A stretch of 64,000 nt of DNA from a bacterium (lineage in GTDB: Bacteria > Myxococcota > UBA727 > JAUIJE01): positions 470,890-534,889 of the forward strand of contig JAUIJE010000005.1 of NCBI GenBank assembly GCA_030431455.1. Direction: 5' to 3'. The notes below the pieces were generated by a model. That model was not told where the DNA came from, made no database searches, and saw nothing but the letters and a program-made list of their open reading frames with translations. A program made the translations under genes and the position numbers. Numbering within the stretch: position 1 is the stretch's first letter; the number at the start of each line of letters is the position of its first letter. Of this stretch, positions 1 to 9,262 are shown piece after piece.

Positions 1-655
1 TGGGGTCTTCGGAGTAGGTAAAATCGAGGGGGACCGGGCGCTCGGCGGTGGTGACCTTTTTCACCGGTCGGCCGGTGAACTGCTCGAGCCCGTCGGCGAT
101 GGCCAGGGTGTCACCCAGCGTCGCGCTCATGAGCAGAAACATTGTGCGGGGCATGGTCAGAAGCGGGACCTGCCAGGCGATGCCGCGGTCTTTGTCCGCG
201 TAATAATGAAACTCGTCCATCACCACGTAGTCGAACGGGGCGCGCTCCCCGTCGCGCAGCGCGATGTTGGACAAAATCTCGGCGGTGCAACACACGATGG
301 GCGCGTCTTTGTTCATCGACGCGTCCCCGGTCATCATGCCCACGTTCTCGGCGCCGAGGTCGTCGCACAGAGCGAAGAACTTCTCGCTCACCAGCGCCTT
401 GATCGGGCTGGTGTAGGCCACGCGCTTGCCCTCGCACAGCGCCTTGAAATGAAGCGCGAGGGCGACCATCGACTTGCCCGAGCCGGTGGGGGTGTTGAGG
501 ATGACGTGGCTGTTGCCGAGCAGCTCGAGGATGGCCTCTTCCTGGGCGGGGTACAGCTCGAGGCCGCGGTCGGCCATGGCCTCGAGAAATCCCATCATGA
601 TGGCGTCGGCGGACGTGTCCCCCCCAGGGGGCCGGAAGTCGATCAAAGGTGTCAC
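1..655 (-). CDS. DEAD/DEAH-box (Ski2-like, DUF3516-type) helicase, N-terminal part
   Basis: Runs off the left edge, so only about 218 N-terminal residues are present. It should be an ATP-dependent superfamily 2 RNA/DNA helicase. Seen: a Q-like entry [11 protein letters not shown] near residue 31, Walker A TPTGSGKS (about 55-62), motif Ia-like [13 protein letters not shown], Walker B DEFH (147-150) and motif III MSAT (176-179). The motifs and the spacing between them resemble the DEFH helicases that carry a C-terminal DUF3516 domain; that domain would lie outside the window. Start is GTG at 655, because it gives the short N-terminus (VTPLIDF...) usual before the first motif; ATG at 598 is an alternative. 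It is divergent from the M48 protease. Confidence 0.85.
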   Translation of the reverse strand, partial: MTPLIDFRPPGGDTSADAIMMGFLEAMADRGLELYPAQEEAILELLGNSHVILNTPTGSGKSMVALALHFKALCEGKRVAYTSPIKALVSEKFFALCDDLGAENVGMMTGDASMNKDAPIVCCTAEILSNIALRDGERAPFDYVVMDEFHYYADKDRGIAWQVPLLTMPRTMFLLMSATLGDTLAIADGLEQFTGRPVKKVTTAERPVPLDFTYSEDP

Positions 656-799
656 CCCGGCACCCTACCCCACCGGGGCCGCCGGCGAACGCACCCTTTT
701 GGTCGTCGAGCAAGAACGGTCTTGAAAGGCGCGCGCGCATGAACGATGACGCGCCCTGAACGCCTTCGGCGCGAGCGTCGAAGAGGCCAAGGAGGCAGC

Positions 800-1624
800 A
801 TGAAGCGCGTGTGGATGGCATCGGCGATGGCCGCGGTGGTGATGGGAACGACGGGCGGATGCGCGACCGCGAAGGAGACCGCCAGCGATGTCAACCGCGC
901 GGCCGCCGATGTGCTGCTCCCCATCGAGGAGGAGACCAAGCTCGGCACGGAGATGAAAAAGGAGATCGAGAAGGACCTCACCCTCATCGACGACAGCGAC
1001 GCGGGAAAATACGTGAAGACCTTGGGCGTGAAGATCGTGCGCGCGGCCAAAGACAAGGGCGAGGTGCCAGAGGGCATCAAGTTTCGCTTCCACACCGTCA
1101 AGGACGACAAGACGGTGAACGCCTTCGCCATCCCCGGCGGCGACATCTACGTCTACACCGGGTTGCTCAAGCGCGCGGACAACGCCGCCGAGGTCATCTC
1201 CGTGCTCGGCCACGAGGTCGCCCATGTCACCCGACGCCACATCGCCAAACGCCTGGTCGCGCAGTACGGCCTGCAGGCCATCGTCGGGCTCGCCCTCGGC
1301 GAGGACCCTGGCCTGCTCGGCGAGCTCGCGTCCCAGATCGCCATCGGCGGGGCCCTGCTCAAGCACAGCCGCGACGACGAACAGGACGCGGACTACGTCG
1401 GCATTCCCTACACCATCGCCGCCGGCTACGACCCGCACGCCTTCCTCAGCTTCTTCGAAAAACTGAAGAGCGACGGGGACACCCAGCTGCTCTCCTTTCT
1501 CAGCTCACACCCCATGCCGGCCGAGCGCATCGCCAACGCCCTGAGCAAGATCAACAGCCTGAACCAGGGCGTGCCCACCAAGCTCGGCGAAGACGAGCAC
1601 CAAGCGATCAAAGCCGGCCTCTGA
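800..1624 (+). CDS. M48-family zinc metalloprotease lipoprotein
   Basis: A 274-residue exported Zn protease of the periplasmic M48 (BepA/LoiP-like) type. Seen: a signal peptide ending in the lipobox TTGGC (Cys21), HEVAH (residues 138-142) supplying two His ligands and the catalytic Glu, and a downstream DEQDAD segment (Glu194) as the likely third ligand. The family is linked to outer-membrane protein quality control, but no TPR domain follows here as in BepA. Start is ATG 800, behind a strong AAGGAGG at 789-795; an upstream in-frame ATG at 746 would add residues before the signal peptide and is rejected. No obvious operon partner. Confidence 0.9.
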   Translation: MKRVWMASAMAAVVMGTTGGCATAKETASDVNRAAADVLLPIEEETKLGTEMKKEIEKDLTLIDDSDAGKYVKTLGVKIVRAAKDKGEVPEGIKFRFHTVKDDKTVNAFAIPGGDIYVYTGLLKRADNAAEVISVLGHEVAHVTRRHIAKRLVAQYGLQAIVGLALGEDPGLLGELASQIAIGGALLKHSRDDEQDADYVGIPYTIAAGYDPHAFLSFFEKLKSDGDTQLLSFLSSHPMPAERIANALSKINSLNQGVPTKLGEDEHQAIKAGL

Positions 1625-1759
1625 GCCCGCCCGCCCAGCTGTGGGCACATTCCCCACAAACCCGACCGGGCCCGCCCCGCGTGGGGCTGCGGCTCGTCGG
1701 GGTGTGCCCAATTGTCAGGGCCAGGGCCCGTTGCGCGGGGGCCCGGCATCCGGCACGAA

Positions 1760-4615
1760 ATGATCATGCAACGCCTTTGTTTTTCCGCCGCCCTCGCCGC
1801 CCTCGCCGCCTCGATCCCGACCGGATGCCCCGGGCCCACCGACATCGACACCATCGCGGTGTACGCCGGGAGCGACCCTGCGCCGGCCCTGGCCCTCGCC
1901 GCCGACGACCTGGAGGCGGTGCTGCGCGACACCCTGTCGCTCACCGTCGAGCGCCACGACACCGCCGCCCCCGCGTGCGCCGCGGGGGTCATCGCCGTCG
2001 ACGTGGGCGGCGTCACCGGCCAACACCCGCGCTCGGGCGAGAGCCTCGCCGACCAGGACTACTTCCTGTCCGAGGAAACGTGCGACGGGGGCCGCAAGCT
2101 CACCCTCGGGGGCGGCTCCCTGCTCAGCGCCCAGTGGGCGGTCTACCACCTCACCGAGCTGCTCGGCGTTCGCTATTTCCACCCCGAACAGACCTATGTG
2201 CCCGACACCGCGGAGTGGCCGGCGGACCCCATCGATATCGTGGAGAGCCCCACGTTCTACGATCGCTGGTTCAACGCCCACCGCACCCACCCCATCGAGC
2301 TGTCCGCCCCCCTCGACGTCGGCGACCTGGACATGGGCCAATACCAACGCAACTGGATCGACTGGCTGCTCAAGAACCGCTCGACCCGGTCGGGGGGCTG
2401 GGACGGCGAGTTCGTCGGGGACTATGCATTCATGCGCGGCTTCCCCCGCGGGGCCGGGCTCAACCTCTACAGCAGCCAGCAGGGGGGCACGCCCCTCATC
2501 GACCCCGACGACCCCCGCTCGGTCGAGGAGCAGATCGCCGCCGCCATCGAGCAACGCATGGCCGCGGTGGCGGGGATGCCCGACGTGACCCAGTTCGGGT
2601 TTACCTTCAACCCCAGCGAGTTCACCGAGGGCGATCCCGAGGAGACGGTCGAGACCCTCACCTTCATCGCCAACACCATCGCCGCCGACTACCCGGGCGT
2701 GCGCGTGGAGTGCATCAACCACGGCACCGCGATGGAAGAACGCGAGCCCTACGGCGTGCGCTTCATGGACCTGTCCATGTTTGCCCCCGACAACCTCGAG
2801 GTGAAGCTTCACACCTTGATGTTCTATGACATTGTGCGGCCCGCTCCCGTCTACGGCAACGACGACTTTTCGTTCTTCCGCGACTTCATCGAAGACCAGT
2901 ACGACAACCGGCGGCTCCACTATTACCCCGAGTCCAGCTGGTGGCTGACCTTCGACCTGCCCGTGCCGCTCTACCTCGCCCCCGCCTCCCTCGATGCCCG
3001 TGACATCGACATGGCCTACCTCCGCCCGTTCTTGTCCGACGGGCCTGACGCCCAAACCGGCGTGTACGGCCACGAGACGTTCTCCTCCGGGCAGGAGTGG
3101 GGCTACTGGCTCATCGACTACTGCACCACCAAGATGTCCTGGGACATCGACTTCACCGCCCGGGACTGCATCGCCGACGTCGCGTCGATCTTCCGAAAGT
3201 CCGAACCCGTGATCCAAGCCTTCGACGAAGCCATGTCGTTCCAGGCCGACATCATGCGGGAGCCCGACATCGTCCGGTTCCTCGTCGGCAGCGACGACGA
3301 GACCGAGGTGGCGTTCGACACCGGCATCGTGTTTCACCCCCTGCCCCCCCGGCCGGGCGAAATTCTCACCTACACCGACGAGCAGGCCCAAGCCCTCACC
3401 GACATCCTCGCCCAGCTCGACACCGTGGCCCTCAACCACCACGCCTGGGCCCAACAAATCGACGAGTCGGTGCTCGCCAACGAGGGGATGAAAAAGGTCC
3501 TGCTCGAGGAGATGCGCGACGGGTTCGAGGTCTTTTCCCTCCGGGCCAGTCACGCCATCGAGGTCTACCAAGCCGCCCTCGACCTGCGGGCCGCCATCGC
3601 CGCCACCGACCTCGACGCCATCGACGCCGCCTTCACCGGGGTCGAGCTCGCCCGCGCCTTCACCACCGAGGCCACCTCGCTGGTGCGGGCCCAAGAGGCG
3701 CGCTACCGCTACCCCGCCGCCCTCACCATCGTCGGCGACGAGCCCGGCACCGAAGGCGCGATCGAAAACAAGACCATCTACCCCTACCGCTATCTCGGCC
3801 GCACCCACCGCATGTTCTATTGGCATCGTCCCGATGAACAGCTCGCGATGCTGTTCGGCGATGGGCTCGAGCTGGTCCGCCCCAACCGCCGGCTGCTCCC
3901 CGCCGGCCAGGCGCTGACCATTGACCTGCTCGCCGACGGGGTCTCGGACCTGCAGGTCGACCGGGGCGACGGCACCGTCGACAACGCCCTCGCGCCCTAT
4001 ACCTATGCCGACCAGGGCGTGTACCACTGGACCCTGGACGCCACGTCGGAAAGCGGCGTCATCCACCACGAGGACGACGTGGCCATCGTCGACCGGCGCT
4101 TCGTGTTCGCCCGGGGGCGCCTCGACGTGATCGAGCCCGAGGGCGCGTCATTGCTCGCCGGCCTGATGCCCGGCTTCGTCGTCGGACTGATGGACGGACC
4201 CGCCGGCGAACAGATCGCGCTCGGGCGGGTGGACGAACACTTCGACGAGCAGGACCTGGTGGTGGCGGCCCACGCCCCCCTCACCGTGCGCCCGCGCAAT
4301 GGCATGGTGTCCGAACCCGGGGACCTCAGCCTCGAGCTGCGCGACGTCGGCAATGTCAATGTGTACGACGCGGTGATCGACCTCGAGCCCCACCCCGATT
4401 ACGACTACATCTTCTACCTCAACTTCGAAGGCGTGCTCCGCATCCAAGAGGTCATCGACCTGTTGGTGGGGGTCGGCGGGTTCGAAGAGGTGGGGGCCCG
4501 GCAGCTGGTGGCGGACATCTTGGAATACACCCCCGAAACCCTCCCGGACGAGGTATCGTTTCGCCTGCGGGCGGATGGGACCGAGGAGAACCTCGACCCC
4601 GCCCCGGAGGAGTGA
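1760..4615 (+). CDS. Large lipoprotein, DUF4838-like
   Basis: About 951 residues. A signal peptide with a Cys near residue 23 (PTGC) suggests an outer-membrane lipoprotein. The N-terminal third resembles the alpha-glucuronidase-like fold that precedes DUF4838 domains: an alternating beta-alpha region containing QWAVYHLTELLGVRYFHPE. DUF4838 proteins are presumed glycoside-active, but I cannot point to catalytic acids here. Around residue 740 a short GDGT...YTYADQGVYHW stretch looks like a PKD-type Ig domain. Start ATG 1760 or ATG 1766, both with weak ribosome binding sites. The stop lies 4 bases before the acetyltransferase gene, so the two are probably cotranscribed. Confidence 0.7.
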   Translation: MIMQRLCFSAALAALAASIPTGCPGPTDIDTIAVYAGSDPAPALALAADDLEAVLRDTLSLTVERHDTAAPACAAGVIAVDVGGVTGQHPRSGESLADQDYFLSEETCDGGRKLTLGGGSLLSAQWAVYHLTELLGVRYFHPEQTYVPDTAEWPADPIDIVESPTFYDRWFNAHRTHPIELSAPLDVGDLDMGQYQRNWIDWLLKNRSTRSGGWDGEFVGDYAFMRGFPRGAGLNLYSSQQGGTPLIDPDDPRSVEEQIAAAIEQRMAAVAGMPDVTQFGFTFNPSEFTEGDPEETVETLTFIANTIAADYPGVRVECINHGTAMEEREPYGVRFMDLSMFAPDNLEVKLHTLMFYDIVRPAPVYGNDDFSFFRDFIEDQYDNRRLHYYPESSWWLTFDLPVPLYLAPASLDARDIDMAYLRPFLSDGPDAQTGVYGHETFSSGQEWGYWLIDYCTTKMSWDIDFTARDCIADVASIFRKSEPVIQAFDEAMSFQADIMREPDIVRFLVGSDDETEVAFDTGIVFHPLPPRPGEILTYTDEQAQALTDILAQLDTVALNHHAWAQQIDESVLANEGMKKVLLEEMRDGFEVFSLRASHAIEVYQAALDLRAAIAATDLDAIDAAFTGVELARAFTTEATSLVRAQEARYRYPAALTIVGDEPGTEGAIENKTIYPYRYLGRTHRMFYWHRPDEQLAMLFGDGLELVRPNRRLLPAGQALTIDLLADGVSDLQVDRGDGTVDNALAPYTYADQGVYHWTLDATSESGVIHHEDDVAIVDRRFVFARGRLDVIEPEGASLLAGLMPGFVVGLMDGPAGEQIALGRVDEHFDEQDLVVAAHAPLTVRPRNGMVSEPGDLSLELRDVGNVNVYDAVIDLEPHPDYDYIFYLNFEGVLRIQEVIDLLVGVGGFEEVGARQLVADILEYTPETLPDEVSFRLRADGTEENLDPAPEE

Positions 4616-4619
4616 GCCG

Positions 4620-5075
4620 ATGGCCAAACCGCCCGCGGTGAAGGTGAGGGACGCGGACATGTCGGATCGGGCGGAGCTGCTGATGATGCGGCGCCGCTTG
4701 TGGCCCAGCAGCCACGACGACCACAGCGGGGAAGTCGACCGGTTCTTTCAGCACCGGCACAAGGAGCGCGAGGTCTTCATCGCCGAGATGGGCGAGGAGA
4801 TCGTCGGCTTCATCGAGCTCGCGGTGCGCAACTACGCCGAGGGCTGCACCACCGATCGGGTCCTGTACATGGAGGGCCTGTTCGTCAAAGCCATCGCCCG
4901 CCGCCGCGGGGTGGGCCGGGCGCTGCTCGACGCGGCCGAAGCGTGGGGCCAGGCCCTGGGGTGCCGAGAGTTCGCCTCCGACACCATGCTCGACGACCAA
5001 GACGGCGTGACCGCCCACGAACAACTTGGATTTGAAGAGGTGGGCGCGCTTCGCTGTTTCAAAAAAATGCTGTAA
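4620..5075 (+). CDS. GNAT N-acetyltransferase, AAC(6')-like
   Basis: A 151-residue GNAT protein. Seen: the acetyl-CoA loop RRRGVGRALL and the stretch GCREFASDTML, with H and LGF at the end, as in aminoglycoside 6'-N-acetyltransferases of the AAC(6')-Ib-like group (V-E-G-x-(Y/F)-V, then R-x-x-G-V-G-R). The substrate cannot be read from sequence; many chromosomal members are not resistance enzymes. Start is ATG 4620 with GGAGGAG eight bases upstream, which overlaps the end of the preceding lipoprotein gene. The next gene follows after 9 bases. Confidence 0.85.
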   Translation: MAKPPAVKVRDADMSDRAELLMMRRRLWPSSHDDHSGEVDRFFQHRHKEREVFIAEMGEEIVGFIELAVRNYAEGCTTDRVLYMEGLFVKAIARRRGVGRALLDAAEAWGQALGCREFASDTMLDDQDGVTAHEQLGFEEVGALRCFKKML

Positions 5076-5084
5076 GCGGCCTGC

Positions 5085-5663
5085 ATGTCTTACGATCTCG
5101 TGTTTTGGAAGGGCTTTCCCACCGAGGAGCCCGCGACGGTTTGGAATCTTTTGGCCCAGGGCGAAGACGTACGTTTCGTGCAGCCCATCGGCCCCGGCGA
5201 GGCGGTGGACGCGTTCCGGGCCGAGTTCGGGGCCAAGGTGGCGTACAACGTCGACGACGGCGAAGTGCTCGGGCCTGGTTTCGAGTTTCAGGTCGAGAAG
5301 AACGCGCCGTACCTGCACATCAACTGTGCGTTCGGGCTCGTCGAGGACGAGGACGATCAAGGCACATTGTCGAAGATCCAGCGCGCGGGCCAGTTCCGCC
5401 TCGGGTGCCAGATGTTCGACCCCCAGACGGGCGAATACGCGGAGACCACCAAGCCCCTGACCGAAGGGGAAAAGAAGGCCCTGTCCGGCATCCCCACGAA
5501 GGTGGCGCCGGCCTTCGCAGTGGGGGGCGCGGTGGCCCACAAGAAGTTTGGCCCGGGCACGATCACCGCCCTCATCGGCGGCGGGGACAAGTGCCAGGCC
5601 CAGGTGAAGTTTGACGACGGAAGCGAGCGCAAGCTGCTCACCCGGTTCTTGACCGCGGCCTGA
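5085..5663 (+). CDS. Hypothetical protein with C-terminal UvrD/PcrA-type Tudor-like domain
   Basis: 192 residues, no signal peptide, so cytoplasmic. The N-terminal part (MSYDLVFWKG..., about residues 1-120) is a mixed alpha/beta domain that I do not recognise. The last 50 residues (VAHKKFGPGTITAL...AQVKFDDGSERKLLTRFL) match the pattern of the small Tudor-like domain at the C-terminus of UvrD/PcrA helicases: H-x-x-FG-x-G-x-I, then x-V-x-F-D-x-G-x-R-x-L. In those helicases it contacts RNA polymerase. Possibly a transcription-linked adaptor; this is inference. Third gene of a probable run from 1760. Confidence 0.7.
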   Translation: MSYDLVFWKGFPTEEPATVWNLLAQGEDVRFVQPIGPGEAVDAFRAEFGAKVAYNVDDGEVLGPGFEFQVEKNAPYLHINCAFGLVEDEDDQGTLSKIQRAGQFRLGCQMFDPQTGEYAETTKPLTEGEKKALSGIPTKVAPAFAVGGAVAHKKFGPGTITALIGGGDKCQAQVKFDDGSERKLLTRFLTAA

Positions 5664-5714
5664 GACACTCAGGTCGTTTATTTTCAGCCTCTTACGGCGA
5701 TAGTTTAGGTCTAA

Positions 5715-5742
5715 TTGAGCAATGTGATGGGCTAATTATAGG
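5715..5742 (+). promoter_or_regulatory. Probable sigma-70-type promoter upstream of the N0-N1 protein
   Basis: A conspicuously A/T-rich stretch (about 5675-5745) in an otherwise very GC-rich sequence. TTGAGC at 5715-5720 and TATAGG at 5737-5742 are separated by 16 bases, 20 bases before the ATG at 5762. AGGAGG at 5751-5756 is the ribosome binding site. Assigned by eye. Confidence 0.45.
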
Positions 5743-5761
5743 GTGGCCGCAGGAGGTCATC

Positions 5762-6313
5762 ATGCGCCCATTGTTGCCGGTTGTTGCCGCCCTCGCCTTT
5801 GCCGCCTCCGGCGCCCTGGCCGTCCCCACCGCCCCGCCCCGGCCCACCAAGGCGCGCCCGCACGCGGCCAAGACCACCAAAAAACGCATCAACCTCGACG
5901 TGCAGAACGCCGACATCCGCAACGTGGTGCGCCTCATCGGCGACACCTCTGGGCAGAACTTCGTCATCGGCGACGACGTCAAAGGCCGCGTGACGATCAA
6001 GCTGCGCAACGTGCCCTGGGACGAAGCCCTCGACGTCATTCTCGCCACCAAAGACCTGGGCAAGACCCAGCACGGCGACAACATCATCCGCATCGCCCCC
6101 CGCACCGTGCTCGAAGAGGAGCGCGCGCGCCGCCTCGACCGCGCCGACGAGTGCCAGGAAAAGGGCCCGCTCACCACCCGCCTCATCCCCGTCAACTACG
6201 GCCGGGCCGCGGACATGGCCCCGTTGGTCAAGGCCACTCTCACCAAGCGCGGTACAGTGACATTTGATGAGCGCACCAACACCCTCATCGTGCGCGACGT
6301 CGACTGTCCCTGA
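5762..6313 (+). CDS. Standalone secretin N0-N1 (PilQ-like STN) protein
   Basis: 183 residues with a cleavable signal peptide (about 1-20, ending AASGALA). Residues about 41-110 form an N0/STN domain: NLDVQNADIRNVVRLIGDTSGQNFV, then V-x-G-x-V-T-I-x-L-x-N-V-P-W-x-x-A-L-D, as in PilQ. Residues about 133-178 (RLIPVNYGRAADMAPLVKATLT...ERTNTLIVRDV) begin an N1 ring-building domain. The protein then stops. There is no secretin barrel, and no open continuation follows because a convergent gene begins at once. It could be a free periplasmic ring or piston accessory, or the remnant of a larger secretin; the intact signal peptide, ribosome binding site and promoter favour a working gene. Confidence 0.8.
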   Translation: MRPLLPVVAALAFAASGALAVPTAPPRPTKARPHAAKTTKKRINLDVQNADIRNVVRLIGDTSGQNFVIGDDVKGRVTIKLRNVPWDEALDVILATKDLGKTQHGDNIIRIAPRTVLEEERARRLDRADECQEKGPLTTRLIPVNYGRAADMAPLVKATLTKRGTVTFDERTNTLIVRDVDCP

Positions 6314-8218
6314 TCAGGCCCCGAGCATCGCCGGCCGCCGCTGAAACGCGTACTGCACCGCCCGGCTGAGCGCGTCGGGGGTGAAGGGTTTGGCCAAGAA
6401 CTCTCCCGTCGACGGCAACGCCTCAAACCCCTCGGCCCGCAATCGATCCCCCGCGTACCCGCTCATGAACAGCACGATGATGTCGGGATTGCGGTTCAAG
6501 ACCGCGTCGGCCAACGCCCGGCCGTTGCCGCCAGGCATGACCACGTCGGTGAGCAACATCTCGATGGGGTCGGGGTGGGTGCGCATGACGTCGATGGCCT
6601 CTTCGGCGCAGGACGCCTCCAACACCTCGAAGCCGTCGCGGCGCAGCACCCGCGCGGCCAGGCGCCGAATCTGGGGCTCGTCCTCGACCACCAGCACGCA
6701 TGGCCCAGCCCGGCCCCGGCGCGCGAAGTTGGACCGGGTGGGGGCGGTGTCGTCGTCGTGGGCCGACATGTGCACCGGCAATGTCACCACAAAGGTGGTG
6801 CCCTTCTGGGGCGCGCTCTGCACCTCGATGAGCCCCCCCGCTTGTTTGACCACCCCGTACACCGTGGCCAAGCCCAGCCCCGTGCCCCGCCCCACTTCCT
6901 TGGTGGTGAAAAACGGCTCAAAGATCTTTTCCTGAATCGCGCTGGGCATGCCCGGCCCGTCGTCCGCGACCCGGAGCTCGACCCAAGGGGTGAGCGTTCC
7001 CAAGGCGTTGCGCCGGTGCACGGACGCGACCGAGACCGTGATGTGGCCGGTCTCGCCGATGGCGTCGGCGGCGTTGGCCACGAGGTTGAGCAGTACCTGC
7101 TCGAAGTGGCCGAGGTCGAACGCCGCGGGGGGCGCCTGGGGGGCGACGTCGACGCTCAGCCGGATGCCTTCGGGGAGCAGCCGGGTGAGCATGGGCAGGA
7201 TGTTGCGGACCTGCGCCTCGACGTCGATGCGGGTGATGCGCCCTTTGCTCTGGCGGGAAAACTCGAGGAGCTGGCTGGTCAAGCGCGCCCCGCGCTCAGA
7301 AGCATTGGAGATTTCCACCAGGTCATCCGAGACCGGATGGTCCCCGCCGACCTCGTCGAAGGCGAGCGCCGCGGAGGTCCCGATGATGGTGAGGATGTTG
7401 TTGAAGTCGTGGGCCACCCCCGCGGCGAGGCGGCCAATGGCCTCCATCTTCGAGGTCTGGACCAGGCGTTGTTTGCTGCGCTCGAGTTCCTCGAGGCTCA
7501 ACTCGAGTTCGCGGTTTTTGGTCTCCAGCGCCCGGGAGCGTGCGTTCAACTCGGTGGTGAGGCCAATGGTGTGCAGCGCGCGCTCCAGCATCGAGCGCAC
7601 CAGGTCCAAAAACGGGAGCTGTTCCTCGAGCCGCAAGGTGGCTTTGTCCACGAGGGTGGGGCCATCGTCGGGGCACCACAGCACGAAGAACCCCCGCCGG
7701 GCGGGCACGTGGTTGCGCACCGGGACGAGCACCCCGGGACAGCCCGGGAAAGGGCCCCCCGACGGCAGAAGCTCATCGAGCACCACCCCGAGGGGGCGGC
7801 TGAGCCCGGGCTGTTCGATGGGGGTGGGGCGCGAGCGCAACGCCACCGCGCGCAGGGCATCGCCCCCCGCGTCGGACACCACCCACTGCCGAATCTCCTC
7901 CCCGCGGACAAAACGGGTGATCAACGACGACGGCTCGGTGGGCAGCGGCAGCATCACCCCCAGCACGCGAGCCTCGAAGGACCGGGCAAATGTCTCCACC
8001 GCGCCCTGAAACGCGTCGTCCGGGTCGGTGAAACCCAGGCATTCCAATGCAAATGCATTGATCTCGTCCACCACCGCGCCTTGCCGGGCGGCTTGTTTGG
8101 CGCTCTGCTCGACCCCCTGCACCACTTCGCCAAACAGCTGGATTTGCTCCAACAAGCGCTGGTTCTCGGCCCGCAGGGCCTGGAGTTCTCGCTCGGGATC
8201 GTCGGGTGGGTCGACCAT
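6314..8218 (-). CDS. Hybrid histidine kinase with C-terminal receiver
   Basis: 634 residues, no membrane segment, so a cytoplasmic sensor. Order: N-terminal coiled coil (about 10-50), a GAF-like region (about 55-215), a second coiled coil (about 222-255), HisKA with phospho-acceptor His270 in GVAHDFNN, HATPase_c with N box (NLVANAADA), DGPGM and GTGLGL, and a receiver domain with Asp558 (LLTDVVMPG). The GVAHDFNN box is typical of kinases that pass phosphate to their own receiver or to NtrC-like partners. No response-regulator output gene is adjacent. It ends base to base with the convergent N0-N1 gene. Confidence 0.92.
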   Translation of the reverse strand: MVDPPDDPERELQALRAENQRLLEQIQLFGEVVQGVEQSAKQAARQGAVVDEINAFALECLGFTDPDDAFQGAVETFARSFEARVLGVMLPLPTEPSSLITRFVRGEEIRQWVVSDAGGDALRAVALRSRPTPIEQPGLSRPLGVVLDELLPSGGPFPGCPGVLVPVRNHVPARRGFFVLWCPDDGPTLVDKATLRLEEQLPFLDLVRSMLERALHTIGLTTELNARSRALETKNRELELSLEELERSKQRLVQTSKMEAIGRLAAGVAHDFNNILTIIGTSAALAFDEVGGDHPVSDDLVEISNASERGARLTSQLLEFSRQSKGRITRIDVEAQVRNILPMLTRLLPEGIRLSVDVAPQAPPAAFDLGHFEQVLLNLVANAADAIGETGHITVSVASVHRRNALGTLTPWVELRVADDGPGMPSAIQEKIFEPFFTTKEVGRGTGLGLATVYGVVKQAGGLIEVQSAPQKGTTFVVTLPVHMSAHDDDTAPTRSNFARRGRAGPCVLVVEDEPQIRRLAARVLRRDGFEVLEASCAEEAIDVMRTHPDPIEMLLTDVVMPGGNGRALADAVLNRNPDIIVLFMSGYAGDRLRAEGFEALPSTGEFLAKPFTPDALSRAVQYAFQRRPAMLGA

Positions 8219-8349
8219 CGGTGGCTTCAGGATCGGCTGCCGGACCGGGAGGACACAACTCCGCGCCGCCCCTGTTGGGTTTTGAAACGCCCCCGCGCGG
8301 GTCTACGCGGGGCCCAGGCCCATCGGATCGACCCTGGAGATCCCGAAGG

Positions 8350-9249
8350 TCAGCGGCGCACCAAGGGGTTTTCGCCCACCACTTGGCCGTTTTCGTACAG
8401 GTAAAAGCCCGCGCCGGTCTTCTTCCCCAGGGCCCCGGCCCGCACCAGCTTCCGGAGGATCAGCGGGGGACGGAACGTATCTGTGCCCAGCTCTTCATAG
8501 AGCGCCTGGGAGATGTGGTACCGCACGTCCAGCCCCACCAAGTCGGTGAGCATCAGCGGCCCCATCGGGTGCTTGTAGCCGAGGGTCATGGCGGTGTCGA
8601 TGTCGCGCGGTCCCGCCACCCCCTGCTCGACCATGCGCATGGCCTCGTTGCCGAGGGTGATGCCGAGCCGCGAGGTGGCAAACCCGGGGGCGTCGTCGAC
8701 GAAGATCGCGGTCTTGCCCAGGGTCTCGGCCAACCCGCGGGCGGTGGCCAGCGTCGCCTCGGAGGTGTGCACGCCCCGCACCACCTCGAGCAGCTTCATG
8801 ATGTGCACGGGGTTGAAAAAGTGCAGGCCCACCACCCGGTCGGGGCGCTTGGTCGCGGCCGCGATGGCGGTGATGGACAGACTCGAGGTGTTGGTGCCCA
8901 ACACACAGTCCGCCGGGGCCTGCTCGTCGAGGGTGCGGAAAATGGACTGCTTGAGCTCCATGCGCTCGGGCACGGCTTCGATGATGAGGCCGGCGTGGGC
9001 ATAGGCGCCCGCGTCGGTGCGCACCGACAACCGAGACAGGGCGCCGGCCATGTCCTCCGCGCTGATTTTGCCGCGGTCGACGCCCTTTTGCAGGTTGGTC
9101 TCGATCGCGGCCCGGCCCTTGTCGAGCACCGCCTGGTCGACGTCGACCAACGTGGTGGGCAGACCCGCCAACGCACAGACGTGGGCGATGCCGTGGCCCA
9201 TGGTGCCGGCCCCGATGACCACCGTGTTCGTGTTGTTCAGTCCAGTCAT
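8350..9249 (-). CDS. 3-hydroxyacyl-CoA (3-hydroxybutyryl-CoA) dehydrogenase
   Basis: 299 residues. It oxidises (S)-3-hydroxyacyl-CoA to 3-oxoacyl-CoA with NAD. Seen: Rossmann GAGTMG (13-18), the catalytic His in GLHFFNPVHIMKLLEV (His143) with the downstream Glu of the family, and the C-terminal helical domain containing KHPMGPLMLTDLVGLD and GKKTGAGFY. Length is that of the monofunctional HbdA/PaaH type, without a crotonase domain. It lies 13 bases downstream of the thiolase gene and is surely cotranscribed with it. Confidence 0.95.
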   Translation of the reverse strand: MTGLNNTNTVVIGAGTMGHGIAHVCALAGLPTTLVDVDQAVLDKGRAAIETNLQKGVDRGKISAEDMAGALSRLSVRTDAGAYAHAGLIIEAVPERMELKQSIFRTLDEQAPADCVLGTNTSSLSITAIAAATKRPDRVVGLHFFNPVHIMKLLEVVRGVHTSEATLATARGLAETLGKTAIFVDDAPGFATSRLGITLGNEAMRMVEQGVAGPRDIDTAMTLGYKHPMGPLMLTDLVGLDVRYHISQALYEELGTDTFRPPLILRKLVRAGALGKKTGAGFYLYENGQVVGENPLVRR

Positions 9250-9262
9250 CGCGTCCTCCTCG

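Noticed and set aside
811..2829. A 672-codon open frame on the plus strand
   Set aside because: It overlaps two well-supported genes in another frame and is dominated by Arg/Pro/His, typical of a shifted reading of GC-rich DNA.
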